In this document: positions 9,165 to 18,648 of the stretch, in pieces | How the letters are laid out: each line of letters starts with the position of its first letter | How positions within the stretch are numbered: position 1 is the first letter of the stretch | From: Draconibacterium sediminis | Lineage (GTDB): Bacteria; Bacteroidota; Bacteroidia; Bacteroidales; Prolixibacteraceae | Assembly (NCBI RefSeq): GCF_000949475.1 | Contig: NZ_JRHC01000001.1 | Span: 310,001 to 374,000, forward strand | Length of the DNA stretch: 64,000 bases | Reading direction: 5' to 3' | Position numbers and translations under genes: made by a program | The notes under the pieces: model-generated | What the model was told of the DNA's origin: nothing | Database searches by the model: none | What the model saw: only the letters and a program-made list of their open reading frames with translations

Positions 9165-9200
9165 ACTATTAAAGTTGTATATTTTTAATGGTATAGTATG
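9162..9200 (-). promoter_or_regulatory. Hairpin burying the hemN start codon
   Basis: Read on the minus strand, CATACT (9200-9195) pairs with AGTATG (9167-9162), whose last three bases are the hemN AUG. The stem continues as ATTAAA/TTTAAT after a 5-nt bulge, with a loop of about 10 nt. Twelve pairs place the start codon at the base of the stem. This is A/T-rich and moderately stable, so it could act as a translational switch or thermometer. No experiment or homologue supports it here. Confidence 0.45.
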
Positions 9201-9278
9201 GAACTCACATATATTTTAATCATAATCTGGGGTTTGAATAATATACATGTTCGTTTCATAATACTAATTTAAAGAGTC

Positions 9279-10502
9279 TTAATCGGTTTCTTGTTCATAC
9301 TTCAGGTAAAAACTTTTTCTGAAGACAAATGGCAACAGGACAAGGATAAGAATTCCGAGCCCTATTTCTATGGCAAACAGCCCGCGGTAGGTAAGCGCAT
9401 CGGCCACTTTTCCGCTCATTATGGCAATAACAAGGCTGCTTAGGTGTGTAATTACTATTTGAATGGTAAAATCGGTTCCTTCGCGCCCTTTTCGAACTAC
9501 GTGCATGCTCATGGTATACACAAATACCGACGACATGGCGTATGCTCCCCAAAGCAGGGCGACACCCAAATAAACCAACCACAAAGCATGGTTGGTATAG
9601 GTTAGTCCGAAAAAGAAAGTGGCCACCAGCACATTAATTACCGGAAAGATCCACACCGCTTTGGTAATCCCTTTTTTACGGAGCAGAAATCCTGCGGGTA
9701 CGGTCATGAGAACACCGCAGGCCGTTCCGAATATTCCGGAGATGATTCCAATTTCTTTAATGTCGTAACCCAGGTCGACGAAGTAGGGTTTTATCATGGT
9801 TAAAATCCCGATAATTCCTGAATAAAACAGGAAGAGTAACAAAAGGTGAGCACCAATTTTTCTTTGCCTGAAAAAGTAGATAAACTCCAGTGGCGATACA
9901 TTTTTTGTTGAACGATCGGGTTCGTTTCCGTTGCGTGCGTTGTACAGCGACACCGGAATGAGTGCAAACAACACAAACAAACCGAGCGAGCGCAACAACC
10001 ATAACCAACCAAAATAATGGTAGATAATGAGTAAAACACCGCTGCCCATCATGGTTCCGATAAAACTACCAGCCGATTGCATGCTGTTTCCAAGGCTGCG
10101 TTCGTTTTTATTCAGAATAAGAATGGCAAAAGCATCAGTGGCAATATCCTGCGTTGCTGATGCGGTAAATGCAATTACCATCAGAATAATAATGGTGGTA
10201 AAATCGGTTTGTAGGTTTAAATAACCAACCGACATGATGATGAGCGCATAAAAAGCCTCCGACATGATGATCCACCTGCGGTAGTGCCGTTTGTTTTTAC
10301 TGGTTTTATCAACCATTGGCGCCCACAGCATTTTCAGAATCCACGGCAGTTTTATCAGCTGGATATAACCGATGGATTCCAGCGAGTAATTCTCCATTCG
10401 CATGATCACGGGGATCACCGTAGAGAAAAAACTCATCGGGATCGACTGTGCCAGGTAGAGGCTCAGCAGCGTATAATATTTTTTTATTTCGCTTTGTTTC
10501 AT
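9279..10502 (-). CDS. MFS permease of the AmpG/PAT type (RhtX/FptX-like)
   Basis: A 407-residue inner-membrane protein with about 12 hydrophobic segments. Typical marks of the peptide/acetyl-CoA/drug (PAT) branch are an early SIPMSFFSTVIPV helix, KMLWAPMVD after helix 2 and SATQDIATDAFA in helix 4. This branch includes AmpG muropeptide permeases and the single-protein siderophore importers RhtX/FptX. Its start lies 1 bp after the stop of an iron-type TonB receptor gene, so uptake of the same ligand across the inner membrane is the best reading. Muropeptide transport is the alternative. Confidence 0.82.
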   Translation of the reverse strand: MKQSEIKKYYTLLSLYLAQSIPMSFFSTVIPVIMRMENYSLESIGYIQLIKLPWILKMLWAPMVDKTSKNKRHYRRWIIMSEAFYALIIMSVGYLNLQTDFTTIIILMVIAFTASATQDIATDAFAILILNKNERSLGNSMQSAGSFIGTMMGSGVLLIIYHYFGWLWLLRSLGLFVLFALIPVSLYNARNGNEPDRSTKNVSPLEFIYFFRQRKIGAHLLLLFLFYSGIIGILTMIKPYFVDLGYDIKEIGIISGIFGTACGVLMTVPAGFLLRKKGITKAVWIFPVINVLVATFFFGLTYTNHALWLVYLGVALLWGAYAMSSVFVYTMSMHVVRKGREGTDFTIQIVITHLSSLVIAIMSGKVADALTYRGLFAIEIGLGILILVLLPFVFRKSFYLKYEQETD

Positions 10503-10503
10503 T

Positions 10504-12597
10504 TTAGAAGTTTACCTTCAAATTTACGCCCATTGTGGCCGGTTTTCCCGATTGGGCATACGAGTTTCCAACAGCCTGAAAATAAAACGAATTGTACTCA
10601 GCATCAAGGATATTTTTACCCCAGAAAGATAACTGAATATTTTTTGTATCGAAACTGATACGTGAATTCAGCAATCCGTAATAATCCTGATAAGCAATAT
10701 TCGTTTCTTTCCAATAATGTTTTCCAAAGCCATTATAAGTCAGGTGCAAGCGAATTTGTTCAAGCCAGCCTGAATTAACTTCAATTGTATAATTTCCGCC
10801 CATGTTAAACGAAAAGCGGGGAACATAAGGCAGGTAGTTTCCGTTGTAAATTTCGTTTTCGTTTTTTTCGTATTCCACAAATTTTGCATCGTTGTAACCA
10901 AAGGCCAGCCAGGTTTCAAGGTTTTTCGCCGGCAGAGCTTTAATTTCAAACTCAACACCTTTACTTTCCGATTTACCGGCGTTGGTTAGCATCGATCCGG
11001 TTCCGCTGGGCACGGTTTGGTAAATTTGCTGGTTATCCCAGTCGATATAAAACAGGGCGAGGTTAGCGTAAATGCGCTGTTTTAGCCACTTTGTTTTAAT
11101 CCCGGCTTCGTAGTTCCACGATCGCTCAGGATCGAACGAACGGTCTTCCTCACGTTCAAAAGTTGAGTTAAAACCACCGGAGTTATACCCTTTTGCAATG
11201 GTTGCATAAGGAACTAAATATTCTGAAATGCTGTATTTTACAGCCAGTTTCGGAAGAATTTCGAAGAAATCCATGTCGCTTTCAAAAGCTTCCTCATTTT
11301 TGAGATTTCCGTTTAACGAACGATCGTAAACATAGTCGAGGGTTGCTTTTTCGTAATCGGCACGAATTCCGGCGGTTAGCGAAAACTCTCCGAATTTAAG
11401 TGTTGACTGGTGGAAAAAGGCAAGGCCCGAATTGCTGTTGTCGTAATATTTGGTGTACGAATATTCGGTAAAAGGCATTTTAGCCAATTGATCTTCACCC
11501 ATTTCCAGGTGCACTTCTTTATCAAGGCCCTGGTGAAAAGCAAACGCGCCAAACAGCCATTCGTACGTTTCGTTTTCATACGACTGGATATTTATCTCCT
11601 GCGAGAACATGTCAATATCCTGATCCTGCGTTACAAAGTATAAATCGGTGGTGGTAAAATCCTGGTCAATTCCCTGTTCGTCGTTTACCGATTGGAAGCT
11701 GCTTACAGCGCGGATTTGAAAGTTATCGGCAGCATAAGCGAGGTTTAATCCTGATGATAAAAGCTTGCGGTCGTAACCACTTTCGCGATTGTAATTTACT
11801 TCGCTGATTTCGTTGGTTTCGTCGTTATAAATTGCGTAGGGATAACCACTTTGGCGGCTGTCTTCGTATTGCACATTTCCTGTTGCTTTAAACCGGTCTC
11901 CCGGAGTAAAAAGTAGTTTCAAACGCCCGGAATAAGAGTCGAGTTCGTCAGCTTTTTTGTTGTTGTATTGGTTGGTAAAAAAGCCATCGTTATGGCGAAG
12001 CCCAAGGTTTCCTAAAACTGCAAATGATTTGCTGATAGGCTGATTGTGAGAAACCTGAGCATTTAACTGGTTGTAATTACCGTAGTCGGTTGTGATTTCG
12101 GTAAAGCGCTCATCTCCCGGTTGGCGCGAAATGATGTTAATCAGTCCGCCCATTGCATTTCTTCCGTACAAAGTTCCCTGGGGGCCACGTAAAACTTCAA
12201 TTTGCTGAATATCAAAAAAATCGAAGTTAAAAGCAGCTTTTTCAAAGTACGGAATACCATCGACATACAAACCTACCGATGGCGTGTTTATGCGGTTTCC
12301 AACCCCGCGAATGTACACCGGCGAAGTAAGTTTCGATCCGTAATCGGGCATAAAAAAGTTGGGAACAATAGCCGATACGCCGGTCAGGTCTTCTACACCG
12401 TTGTTTTCAATAAGCCGTTCGGGGACCATTGTTGCAGCTGCCGGAATATTAAAAATGTTCCGGTTATATTTTGGCGATTTTATTTCAATATCTTCTAACT
12501 GATAATGTTTGATGGAGTCGGTTTTTTCATCTTGTTGGGCATTTACTGTGCTGTTAATCAGCAATGCCATAAAGAGTAAGGCATAAATATTTTTCAT
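10504..12597 (-). CDS. TonB-dependent receptor, iron/siderophore type
   Basis: A 697-residue outer-membrane receptor. It has a signal peptide ending near NAQ (residues 1-21), a plug domain (about 40-160) with the VYIRGVGNRINTPSVGLYVDG and VLRGPQGTLYGRNAMGG stretches, and a 22-strand barrel ending in phenylalanine. There is no carboxypeptidase-like N-terminal domain, unlike SusC proteins. The plug motifs match the iron-complex receptor group. It is transcribed just before, and nearly overlapping, a PAT-family permease, forming a two-gene uptake unit across both membranes. The natural ligand cannot be read from the sequence. Confidence 0.88.
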   Translation of the reverse strand: MKNIYALLFMALLINSTVNAQQDEKTDSIKHYQLEDIEIKSPKYNRNIFNIPAAATMVPERLIENNGVEDLTGVSAIVPNFFMPDYGSKLTSPVYIRGVGNRINTPSVGLYVDGIPYFEKAAFNFDFFDIQQIEVLRGPQGTLYGRNAMGGLINIISRQPGDERFTEITTDYGNYNQLNAQVSHNQPISKSFAVLGNLGLRHNDGFFTNQYNNKKADELDSYSGRLKLLFTPGDRFKATGNVQYEDSRQSGYPYAIYNDETNEISEVNYNRESGYDRKLLSSGLNLAYAADNFQIRAVSSFQSVNDEQGIDQDFTTTDLYFVTQDQDIDMFSQEINIQSYENETYEWLFGAFAFHQGLDKEVHLEMGEDQLAKMPFTEYSYTKYYDNSNSGLAFFHQSTLKFGEFSLTAGIRADYEKATLDYVYDRSLNGNLKNEEAFESDMDFFEILPKLAVKYSISEYLVPYATIAKGYNSGGFNSTFEREEDRSFDPERSWNYEAGIKTKWLKQRIYANLALFYIDWDNQQIYQTVPSGTGSMLTNAGKSESKGVEFEIKALPAKNLETWLAFGYNDAKFVEYEKNENEIYNGNYLPYVPRFSFNMGGNYTIEVNSGWLEQIRLHLTYNGFGKHYWKETNIAYQDYYGLLNSRISFDTKNIQLSFWGKNILDAEYNSFYFQAVGNSYAQSGKPATMGVNLKVNF

Positions 12598-12675
12598 GGA
12601 TTTTCTTTAACAGAATAAATATGATTTGCTTGCAATAAGCAAAGGTTAATGGTATAAATAATAGGTTGAATGCAA

Positions 12676-13011
12676 TCAGGCTATTGCGGGAGGGGGACGA
12701 CAAAATGAACCTTCTAAAAAACAATCCTGACTGGCAAATGGAGTGAAGTAGGTTCTCCATTTTTGTTTGATTATTAAGTTGTTATAGTTTTTGAAACCCG
12801 AGGAGTCGTAGTTTTCGGGCTGGAAAAAATGGTACACACTAACTGACGAAGCTTTTGTTTGATTTACATGGTACTCGATCTGGATCGATTTTTCGGCAAT
12901 CTGTATTTTCCCTTCCTGAACCTGCTCAACGCCAAAAAGCAAAAACCAGGCATAACAGGCAATAAACACCAGGTAGGGGAAATGCGTTGTAAATATGCCG
13001 ACTGTAAACAT
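12676..13011 (-). CDS. Small membrane-anchored protein upstream of the TonB receptor
   Basis: A protein of about 111 residues if it starts at the Met at 13011, the first start followed by a plausible hydrophobic helix (FPYLVFIACYAWFLLFG). A longer frame reaches 13125 but its extra residues look non-coding. The remainder is probably periplasmic and ends in SFCRPPPAIA. I do not recognise the family. It lies 78 bp upstream of the siderophore-type receptor on the same strand and may be the first gene of that operon. Confidence 0.55.
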   Translation of the reverse strand: MFTVGIFTTHFPYLVFIACYAWFLLFGVEQVQEGKIQIAEKSIQIEYHVNQTKASSVSVYHFFQPENYDSSGFKNYNNLIIKQKWRTYFTPFASQDCFLEGSFCRPPPAIA

Positions 13012-13035
13012 TCTTGCCTTTAAGTTTCTGTAAGT

Positions 13036-13050
13036 CGCGCAAATATAATA
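13036..13050 (-). promoter_or_regulatory. Candidate -7 box for the siderophore uptake operon
   Basis: On the minus strand the sequence reads TATATTTG just upstream of the start at 13011, matching TAnnTTTG. On the plus strand, TACATTTG at 13107-13114 is the corresponding box for the divergent amidohydrolase. Neither has a well-spaced -33 TTTG. Confidence 0.35.
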
Positions 13051-13135
13051 ATATATAGTTGGAAAAGGCCCTCGGATTTGCTGTTTTAAAATATGCCCGA
13101 AAAGGCTACATTTGTGGCTAACCAAAAAATAAACT

Positions 13136-14770
13136 ATGAATTTTTTTAAGGCATTAATTCTATTATTTGTAATGACATCGTGTACACAAAAAGAAAAAGC
13201 AGACCTGATTGTTTCAGGAGCTTCGGTTTATACTGTTGATGAGGAATTCACAGTTGCTGAGTCGTTTGCCGTTAAAAACGGGAAAATTGTTGCTGTTGGT
13301 ACCTCACAGGAAATCAATGATAAGTACGATTCGGATAATATTATTAATGCAGAAGGCAAGTTTATTTATCCCGGTTTTAACGATGCGCATTGTCATTTTA
13401 ATGGTTATGCGATAAACTTGCTGCAATATGCCGATTTACGCGGAACAAAAAGTCAGGACGAAATTTATGAGCTTTTAAAAGCACACCACGATAAATTTGG
13501 TGGCGAATGGATTTTAGGCCGCAGCTGGGATCAGAACGATTGGGAAGACACCCGCTTCCCGGACAAAGCAAAACTGGATGAGTTATTCCCTGACATTCCG
13601 GTTTACCTGGTTCGTGTTGACGGACACGCGGGTTGGTGCAATTCAAAAGCGTTGGAACTGGCAGGTATTTCGGCAAATAGCAAAGTTCAGGGCGGGGAAG
13701 TGCTATTGAAAAATGGTGAACCTACCGGAGTTTTAATCGATAACGCCATGGGTTTTGTTGGAAAGCTGATTCCCGAGATGACTGCTGCTCAGCAGGAAAA
13801 GGGCTTGCTTGAAGCACAGAAAAACTGTTTTGCTGCGGGCCTTACATCGGTTACCGATTGCGGACTGGATAAAGCAACCATTTTACTGATGGATGAATTG
13901 CAGGAGGCCGGCACATTAAAAATGCGGGTGAATGCCATGCTGAATCCTACGCAGGAGAACTTCGATTATTTTGTGAAAAAAGGAGAAGCTTACAAAACCG
14001 ACCGTTTGCTGGTGAATACCATAAAAGTTTATGCCGATGGTGCCTTGGGCTCAAGAGGTGCACTGCTGATGGAAGATTATTCGGATGACGAAGGAAACAG
14101 CGGTCTGCAAATTGAAACGCAGGATTATTACGATATGATTTGCCAGCTGGCTTACGATAATAATTTCGTGGTTGCCACACACGCCATTGGCGACGGTGGT
14201 AACCGTTTAATGCTGGATACTTACGGTAGGTTTCTGAAAGGGAAAAACGATCGTCGCTGGCGGATCGAACATTCGCAAATTGTTAATCCTGATGATTTTA
14301 AAAAGTTTGCCGAGTTTTCAATTGTACCTTCTATACAGCCAACGCACTGCACCAGCGATATGCCTTGGGCCGAAGATCGATTGGGGCCGGAGCGCATAAA
14401 AGGTGCTTATGCCTATCAAACCTTGCTGAAGCAGATTGGATGGGTGCCTGCCGGAACCGATTTCCCGGTAGAAGATATTTATCCGCTATATACTTTTTAT
14501 TCAGCGGTATTCCGTGCCGATCATGAAGGTTGGCCTGAAGGCGGCTGGCATAAAGATGAAGGACTTACACGCGAACAAACGCTACGTGCCATGACAAGCT
14601 GGGCGGCCAAATCATCGTTTGAAGAAGATGAAAAAGGACAGCTTGTTCCCGGAATGTGGGCCGACTTCGTTGTATTGGATACCGATTTGATGAAAGCAGA
14701 ACCAAAAGAAGTTTTAAACACTAAAATATTGAGTACCTGGAGTGCCGGGGAAAAAGTGTTTGAGTTATAG
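13136..14770 (+). CDS. Amidohydrolase family 3 lipoprotein (YtcJ-like)
   Basis: A 544-residue metal-dependent hydrolase with a lipoprotein signal (FVMTSC, Cys16). The first metal ligands are His85 and His87 in NDAHCHFNGY. Further ligands of the fold are seen in VATHAIGD and RIEHSQIV, with the terminal Asp in AGTDFPVE. The protein belongs to the YtcJ-like group whose substrates are mostly unknown, and its lipid anchor would place it in the periplasm. A strong terminator follows at 14791. The N-terminal CTQKE resembles that of the GH2 lipoprotein, a common Bacteroidota export context. Confidence 0.88.
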   Translation: MNFFKALILLFVMTSCTQKEKADLIVSGASVYTVDEEFTVAESFAVKNGKIVAVGTSQEINDKYDSDNIINAEGKFIYPGFNDAHCHFNGYAINLLQYADLRGTKSQDEIYELLKAHHDKFGGEWILGRSWDQNDWEDTRFPDKAKLDELFPDIPVYLVRVDGHAGWCNSKALELAGISANSKVQGGEVLLKNGEPTGVLIDNAMGFVGKLIPEMTAAQQEKGLLEAQKNCFAAGLTSVTDCGLDKATILLMDELQEAGTLKMRVNAMLNPTQENFDYFVKKGEAYKTDRLLVNTIKVYADGALGSRGALLMEDYSDDEGNSGLQIETQDYYDMICQLAYDNNFVVATHAIGDGGNRLMLDTYGRFLKGKNDRRWRIEHSQIVNPDDFKKFAEFSIVPSIQPTHCTSDMPWAEDRLGPERIKGAYAYQTLLKQIGWVPAGTDFPVEDIYPLYTFYSAVFRADHEGWPEGGWHKDEGLTREQTLRAMTSWAAKSSFEEDEKGQLVPGMWADFVVLDTDLMKAEPKEVLNTKILSTWSAGEKVFEL

Positions 14771-14790
14771 AAATTACAATACGCTCATGG

Positions 14791-14829
14791 AAAAGGGATA
14801 GGAGCCGGTTGGCTTTTATCCCTTTTTTA
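14791..14829 (+). terminator. Rho-independent terminator of the amidohydrolase gene
   Basis: AAAAGGGATA pairs with TATCCCTTTT around a loop containing GAGCCGGTTGGC, followed by further T residues. It begins 21 bp after the stop codon. Confidence 0.75.
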
Positions 14830-15656
14830 TTGGCTTTTTGATTTGATGGTTGCAATGTACTCTACAGGCTACTTTTGAAAGCTGTTTCCTTTCAGAACGA
14901 TCTTTCTTAAGGGGTTAAATATGCGTCGTGTCTGGTAAAATTAATTTTGCTCTTAATGACCTATTCTGAATCGTTGCAGAAATTCTTTGCACTGCAAATA
15001 GATTCTCCCTCGGCACCTCTTCCCTAAGGGGACTACCTTTTACACACAAATATTTTACGTTTGATTTTTGAAAAAGGGCTTCTATATAAGGCGCATGGCA
15101 CGTTTCATTTTCACTATACTTTCGCATTTGCGCCATTTCTAATGCTTAACATTAACCCCGGGCGACACTTTCCGCCATCCGGCGGTTCGTTTGCCCGGGG
15201 CTAAATTGCTACGGACTTTCAGCCCTATTGTATAATTCTGTTGGATTGTAGTTTAAAAGGAGCGCTGAAAGTGCGTTCTATTATAGCCCAGGGCAAAGTA
15301 ATTCAACGAATTACGTCGCCCTGGGGTAGGATAATTTGATTAAAATCGTCCGGCGAAGAAAAAATGATCGAAGTTAATTGGTTCTTCCGGACGAAATGGA
15401 TGGATAGAAACTATAAACTGATTGCATAAGCAAAAGCCGAAACTTATATCCTCCGACTTCCATATTTCCTTCTATAATCTCCTTTTTAAACTGTGATTAC
15501 CACATCATTTCTTCCAGAAATTGTAATGCTTTTATTGACGTATAAGAAATCCTCATTTCTTTAAACTGCTAAATACTTTTATCGCACTATATTGAGAAAA
15601 AATTGAAGTATATATTACAAATAGATAAGAATATATATTAATAAAAATAAAAGAAT
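14830..15656. repeat. Non-coding stretch with GC-rich palindromic repeats
   Basis: A gap of about 830 bp with no convincing gene. It holds two GC-rich inverted repeats: CCCCGGGC...GCCCGGGG at 15155-15201 and CCCAGGGC...GCCCTGGG at 15287-15325. The same style of element recurs at 39050-39125 and 55395-55480, often next to a short ATCCC...GGGAT palindrome. A 73-codon minus-strand frame at 14915-15136 looks like a chance reading of repeat DNA. Confidence 0.55.
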
Positions 15657-15680
15657 TATATTTGTAATAAATAAATTGTA

Positions 15681-16889
15681 ATGCTTTTAAAATCAGACTT
15701 AAAAATACTAATCGATTCACAAAAAAATTCTTCTGAACTGATTAATTCCTATATAAACAGAGAGTTAGTTGATCAGATAATGAATGAAAAAAGTGAGTTA
15801 GTTATTATAAAGGGTTTAAAACGGACCGGAAAAAAATCGGTGCTGTATCAGTTAAAAAATCACTACTCCGATGCTGCTTTTTACGTTAATTTCAGGCATC
15901 CCGGATTTTATGGTTTTGATCAGAACGATTTTTTTAAGCTCGATGAAATTATTGCATCAGTCGAAAGCAAAATACTGCTGCTTGACGGAGTTACAACAAT
16001 GGAAGGCTGGCAGGATTATATTCGCCAGAAACTGGATGAAGGCTTTCGGGTTATTTTCACCACTTCGAATGCAGGAGTGCTAAATAATGAAAAGGGGAGG
16101 AGTTTGACAGGTAGGTATATCAGCAGAGTGATTACGCCGCTGTCGTACGATGAATTCTGCACCTACCATTCGCTGGAACGGGATGAAAGCTCAGTAAAAG
16201 ATTACATGGAAAAGGGTGGTTTTTTTGTGCCTGAAACCAACCGTGATGAATTTTTAGGTCAGTTGTTTGACGACATTGTTGTGCGCGAGATTGGATTAAC
16301 TAACGGTATTCGCGATTTGAGGGCGTTTAAACGGCTCAGTTTACATTTACTGCGCCACGTTGGGGAAATGATCACCGCCAACCAGCTAAAGAATACATTA
16401 GGCATAAAAACCACAACTACGGTGGTTGACTATCTGAATTTTCTGGAGACCGGCTTTTTAATGTATTATGTTCCAAAATTCAGCTATTCGCTGCGCAAAC
16501 AGCTGGTAAATCCGCGCAAAGTGTATGTGGCCGACACGGGTTTTGTGAGTGCGGCAACTTTTAATATCGCCGATAAAACAGATCAGCTGCTTGAAAATCT
16601 GGTGTTTCTGTATTTACAATCGAAATTCACAGAACTCTTCTATTTCTCGGAAGACGGGTACTGCGATTTTATTGGCTTTGGAAAAGATCAGGCAAAAGTT
16701 GCGGTTCAGGTGTGTGCGAATTTGGAGCAGGATAAGCTGGAGCAGGAATTAAATGGTTTGTTGGAAGCTATGGATTTCTTCGGTTTCAAAGCGGGGACCT
16801 TGGTTACTTTAAACCAAACAGACACTTTTATTCGCGGTGATAAAACTGTTCATGTGGTTCCGTTTCATCAGTTTGCCACTCAGAAATAA
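15681..16889 (+). CDS. ATP-binding protein of the AAA_14/DUF4143 family
   Basis: A 402-residue protein with the AAA_14 ATPase domain (about 25-160) and the DUF4143 domain (about 200-360, including YVADTGF). The Walker A motif is GLKRTGKKS at 45-53. The Walker B is ILLLDGV, with Gly103 where family members usually have Glu (LDE), so ATP hydrolysis may be weak. The family is widespread in bacteria and archaea, is often regarded as mobile or toxin-like, and has no settled function. A TATATTTG box lies at 15657-15664. The gene overlaps the convergent methyltransferase by 10 bp. Confidence 0.85.
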   Translation: MLLKSDLKILIDSQKNSSELINSYINRELVDQIMNEKSELVIIKGLKRTGKKSVLYQLKNHYSDAAFYVNFRHPGFYGFDQNDFFKLDEIIASVESKILLLDGVTTMEGWQDYIRQKLDEGFRVIFTTSNAGVLNNEKGRSLTGRYISRVITPLSYDEFCTYHSLERDESSVKDYMEKGGFFVPETNRDEFLGQLFDDIVVREIGLTNGIRDLRAFKRLSLHLLRHVGEMITANQLKNTLGIKTTTTVVDYLNFLETGFLMYYVPKFSYSLRKQLVNPRKVYVADTGFVSAATFNIADKTDQLLENLVFLYLQSKFTELFYFSEDGYCDFIGFGKDQAKVAVQVCANLEQDKLEQELNGLLEAMDFFGFKAGTLVTLNQTDTFIRGDKTVHVVPFHQFATQK

Positions 16890-17476
16890 CGTCTCACCGT
16901 TTTCGTGTAATCTTTGTATTCGTCGCCGTAATTTTCATGCATAAAACGCTCTTCTTTTAAAATAAAAAGGTGTATTGAGAGCAGTGTTAACAGACTAATC
17001 GCAATAAAGAACGGGGTGGGGAATACCAGCGAAATTCCAATAAATAAACAGTTAATAGCCAGGAAAAAAGGATTGCGCGACCAACCGTAAATTCCGGAAG
17101 TTACCAGTTGGCCCAGATTGCCTTTGTTTAATCCAAAACGCAGCGATTGGTTTAATGCACGCAATGTTAGCAGCATTAACAGGTTACCCAATAAAATAAA
17201 TACGATTCCGCTAACAACGAGAATAATCTTTCCGGTAAGTAAAGGTTGCAAAGTTTCTGGAAGGAAGGAAAAATGAATCAATCCTGCTTTGTAGCCGAGT
17301 TCGTTTAAAAACACCATGAAAAAAGCGATAAGTAAAAACGTGCTAATTCCTTTTGAGGACTGCTTTTTTCCACCAGATAAACGCGTTCCTTTTTGATGCA
17401 AAACGAAAGCCCGGATACCAATCTGTAAACAGAAAAGCAAAAAGCCGATCAGCGGTATCAAACGAATGATTTCCAT
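16880..17476 (-). CDS. Isoprenylcysteine carboxyl methyltransferase-like membrane protein
   Basis: A 198-residue integral membrane protein with about five helices. The C-terminal half has the ICMT/PEMT signature: GIYGWSRNPFF (residues about 129-139) followed by EERFMHENYGDEYKDYTKTVRRY near the end. These residues bind S-adenosylmethionine in characterised members. Bacterial homologues methylate varied lipids or small molecules and the substrate here is unknown. It overlaps the AAA/DUF4143 gene tail-to-tail by 10 bp. The terminator at 17508-17538 separates it from the upstream barrel gene. Confidence 0.85.
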   Translation of the reverse strand: MEIIRLIPLIGFLLFCLQIGIRAFVLHQKGTRLSGGKKQSSKGISTFLLIAFFMVFLNELGYKAGLIHFSFLPETLQPLLTGKIILVVSGIVFILLGNLLMLLTLRALNQSLRFGLNKGNLGQLVTSGIYGWSRNPFFLAINCLFIGISLVFPTPFFIAISLLTLLSIHLFILKEERFMHENYGDEYKDYTKTVRRYF

Positions 17477-17507
17477 GAACTAAAAGTACGCGAAGCAACG
17501 GTTAAAG

Positions 17508-17538
17508 CAAAAAAATCCCCGGCAAAAATTACCGGGGA
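17508..17538 (-). terminator. Terminator of the beta-barrel gene
   Basis: On the minus strand CCCCGG-N9-CCGGGG is followed by a run of seven T residues. It ends the sigma/anti-sigma/barrel operon. Confidence 0.8.
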
Positions 17539-17564
17539 CATGAGTTATATATGTTGTTTGATTT

Positions 17565-18500
17565 CTAGATATTTGGGAACGAAACACCAATCATCAGTGG
17601 GTATGCTTCAGGGCCTCTGCCATCTTTAAACAACGAAGTCATGCTGTAGTTGGCAAAAATACAGAAGTCGCCAAAACCAATACGTCCGGTAAGTTCGTAT
17701 TTCCACTGGTTAACGTTGTAACCACTTTTCGATTTTTCTTTGCCACCCTTGTAATACTTGTATTTGGTGTGCGAGCCCAGGTAAAGACTGCCAATAACAC
17801 CTCCGGCCAGGTACATGCGCGAACTGCCCATACGAAGCGGGGTTTTCACCTCAAGAATTAAGGGAGCAGTGATATAATTTACGTGTAATTTCGATTTTTT
17901 TATTCCGCGGCCCTCGTCGTCGTTAGGCAGGTATACAGGGACTGTCATTCCACCACCATCCAGTTTTTCAATGGTTACCGGATCGTTAAACGTATAGTCG
18001 TTAAAACTCAGCCCAAGACCGGTTACCACACCAAACGTTTTGCGTTCGTTTTTAAATGCGAACTCGGCAAAGTTCAGATTCCAGGATAAGGATTTGCCCG
18101 GATTCAGGTCGAGAAAATCGCCGAAATCGTCATACTGGCCATCGTAGATCGAATAATCTGTGCCGGTCATGATGTTTACACCAACTTCAAGGCCTGCCCA
18201 GTGTGGGTTAAATCTTCCTGACCACTTCTGACGATTTACATCTTTTTCAACTCTAACGTAGGTTCCGTTGTGGCCTTCAATAACTTTAAAGGTACGTCGG
18301 CCAATACGAACATGAGTAGTGTCGCCCCAGTCGTCGGTAATTACTTCAACGCCGTCGCCAACGGCTACCTGTACCTTGTCGTCGTCTTCAATTACTGTTA
18401 CAACGTTCTTTTTTAATACTTTAACCTCGGTGGTGTCGTTTTGTGCGAATACATTTGTGCTTAATACGCAACACAAAATTAAGATCAATAATTGTTTCAT
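17565..18500 (-). CDS. Outer-membrane beta-barrel protein of a sigma-factor operon
   Basis: A 311-residue protein starting at the Met at 18500, which gives a good signal peptide (MKQLLILILCCVLSTNVFAQ). Upstream in-frame codons to 18584 are unlikely to be used. After an N-terminal region rich in Val, Asp and Lys (about 25-100) comes a barrel domain of the OMP_b-brl kind with alternating hydrophobic strands. I cannot name a function. It lies downstream of an ECF sigma factor and its probable anti-sigma factor on the same strand, so it may be a target or partner of that envelope-sensing unit. Confidence 0.75.
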   Translation of the reverse strand: MKQLLILILCCVLSTNVFAQNDTTEVKVLKKNVVTVIEDDDKVQVAVGDGVEVITDDWGDTTHVRIGRRTFKVIEGHNGTYVRVEKDVNRQKWSGRFNPHWAGLEVGVNIMTGTDYSIYDGQYDDFGDFLDLNPGKSLSWNLNFAEFAFKNERKTFGVVTGLGLSFNDYTFNDPVTIEKLDGGGMTVPVYLPNDDEGRGIKKSKLHVNYITAPLILEVKTPLRMGSSRMYLAGGVIGSLYLGSHTKYKYYKGGKEKSKSGYNVNQWKYELTGRIGFGDFCIFANYSMTSLFKDGRGPEAYPLMIGVSFPNI

Positions 18501-18648
18501 TATTTCTACGTTTAAATGTTTCTGATGCTGTGACGGACGTGTGGTTTTAAAAGTTACAGGGAAATTTAAATAAATATTTGGCAAACTGATCTGAGAAAAA
18601 TTTTAGAATGTTTGATGGGAGTCAATTTCAAATTTACACCACTAATAA

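Noticed and set aside
14915-15136. Minus-strand frame of 73 codons
   Set aside because: It lies in a palindrome-rich gap, has no family resemblance and no start-site context.
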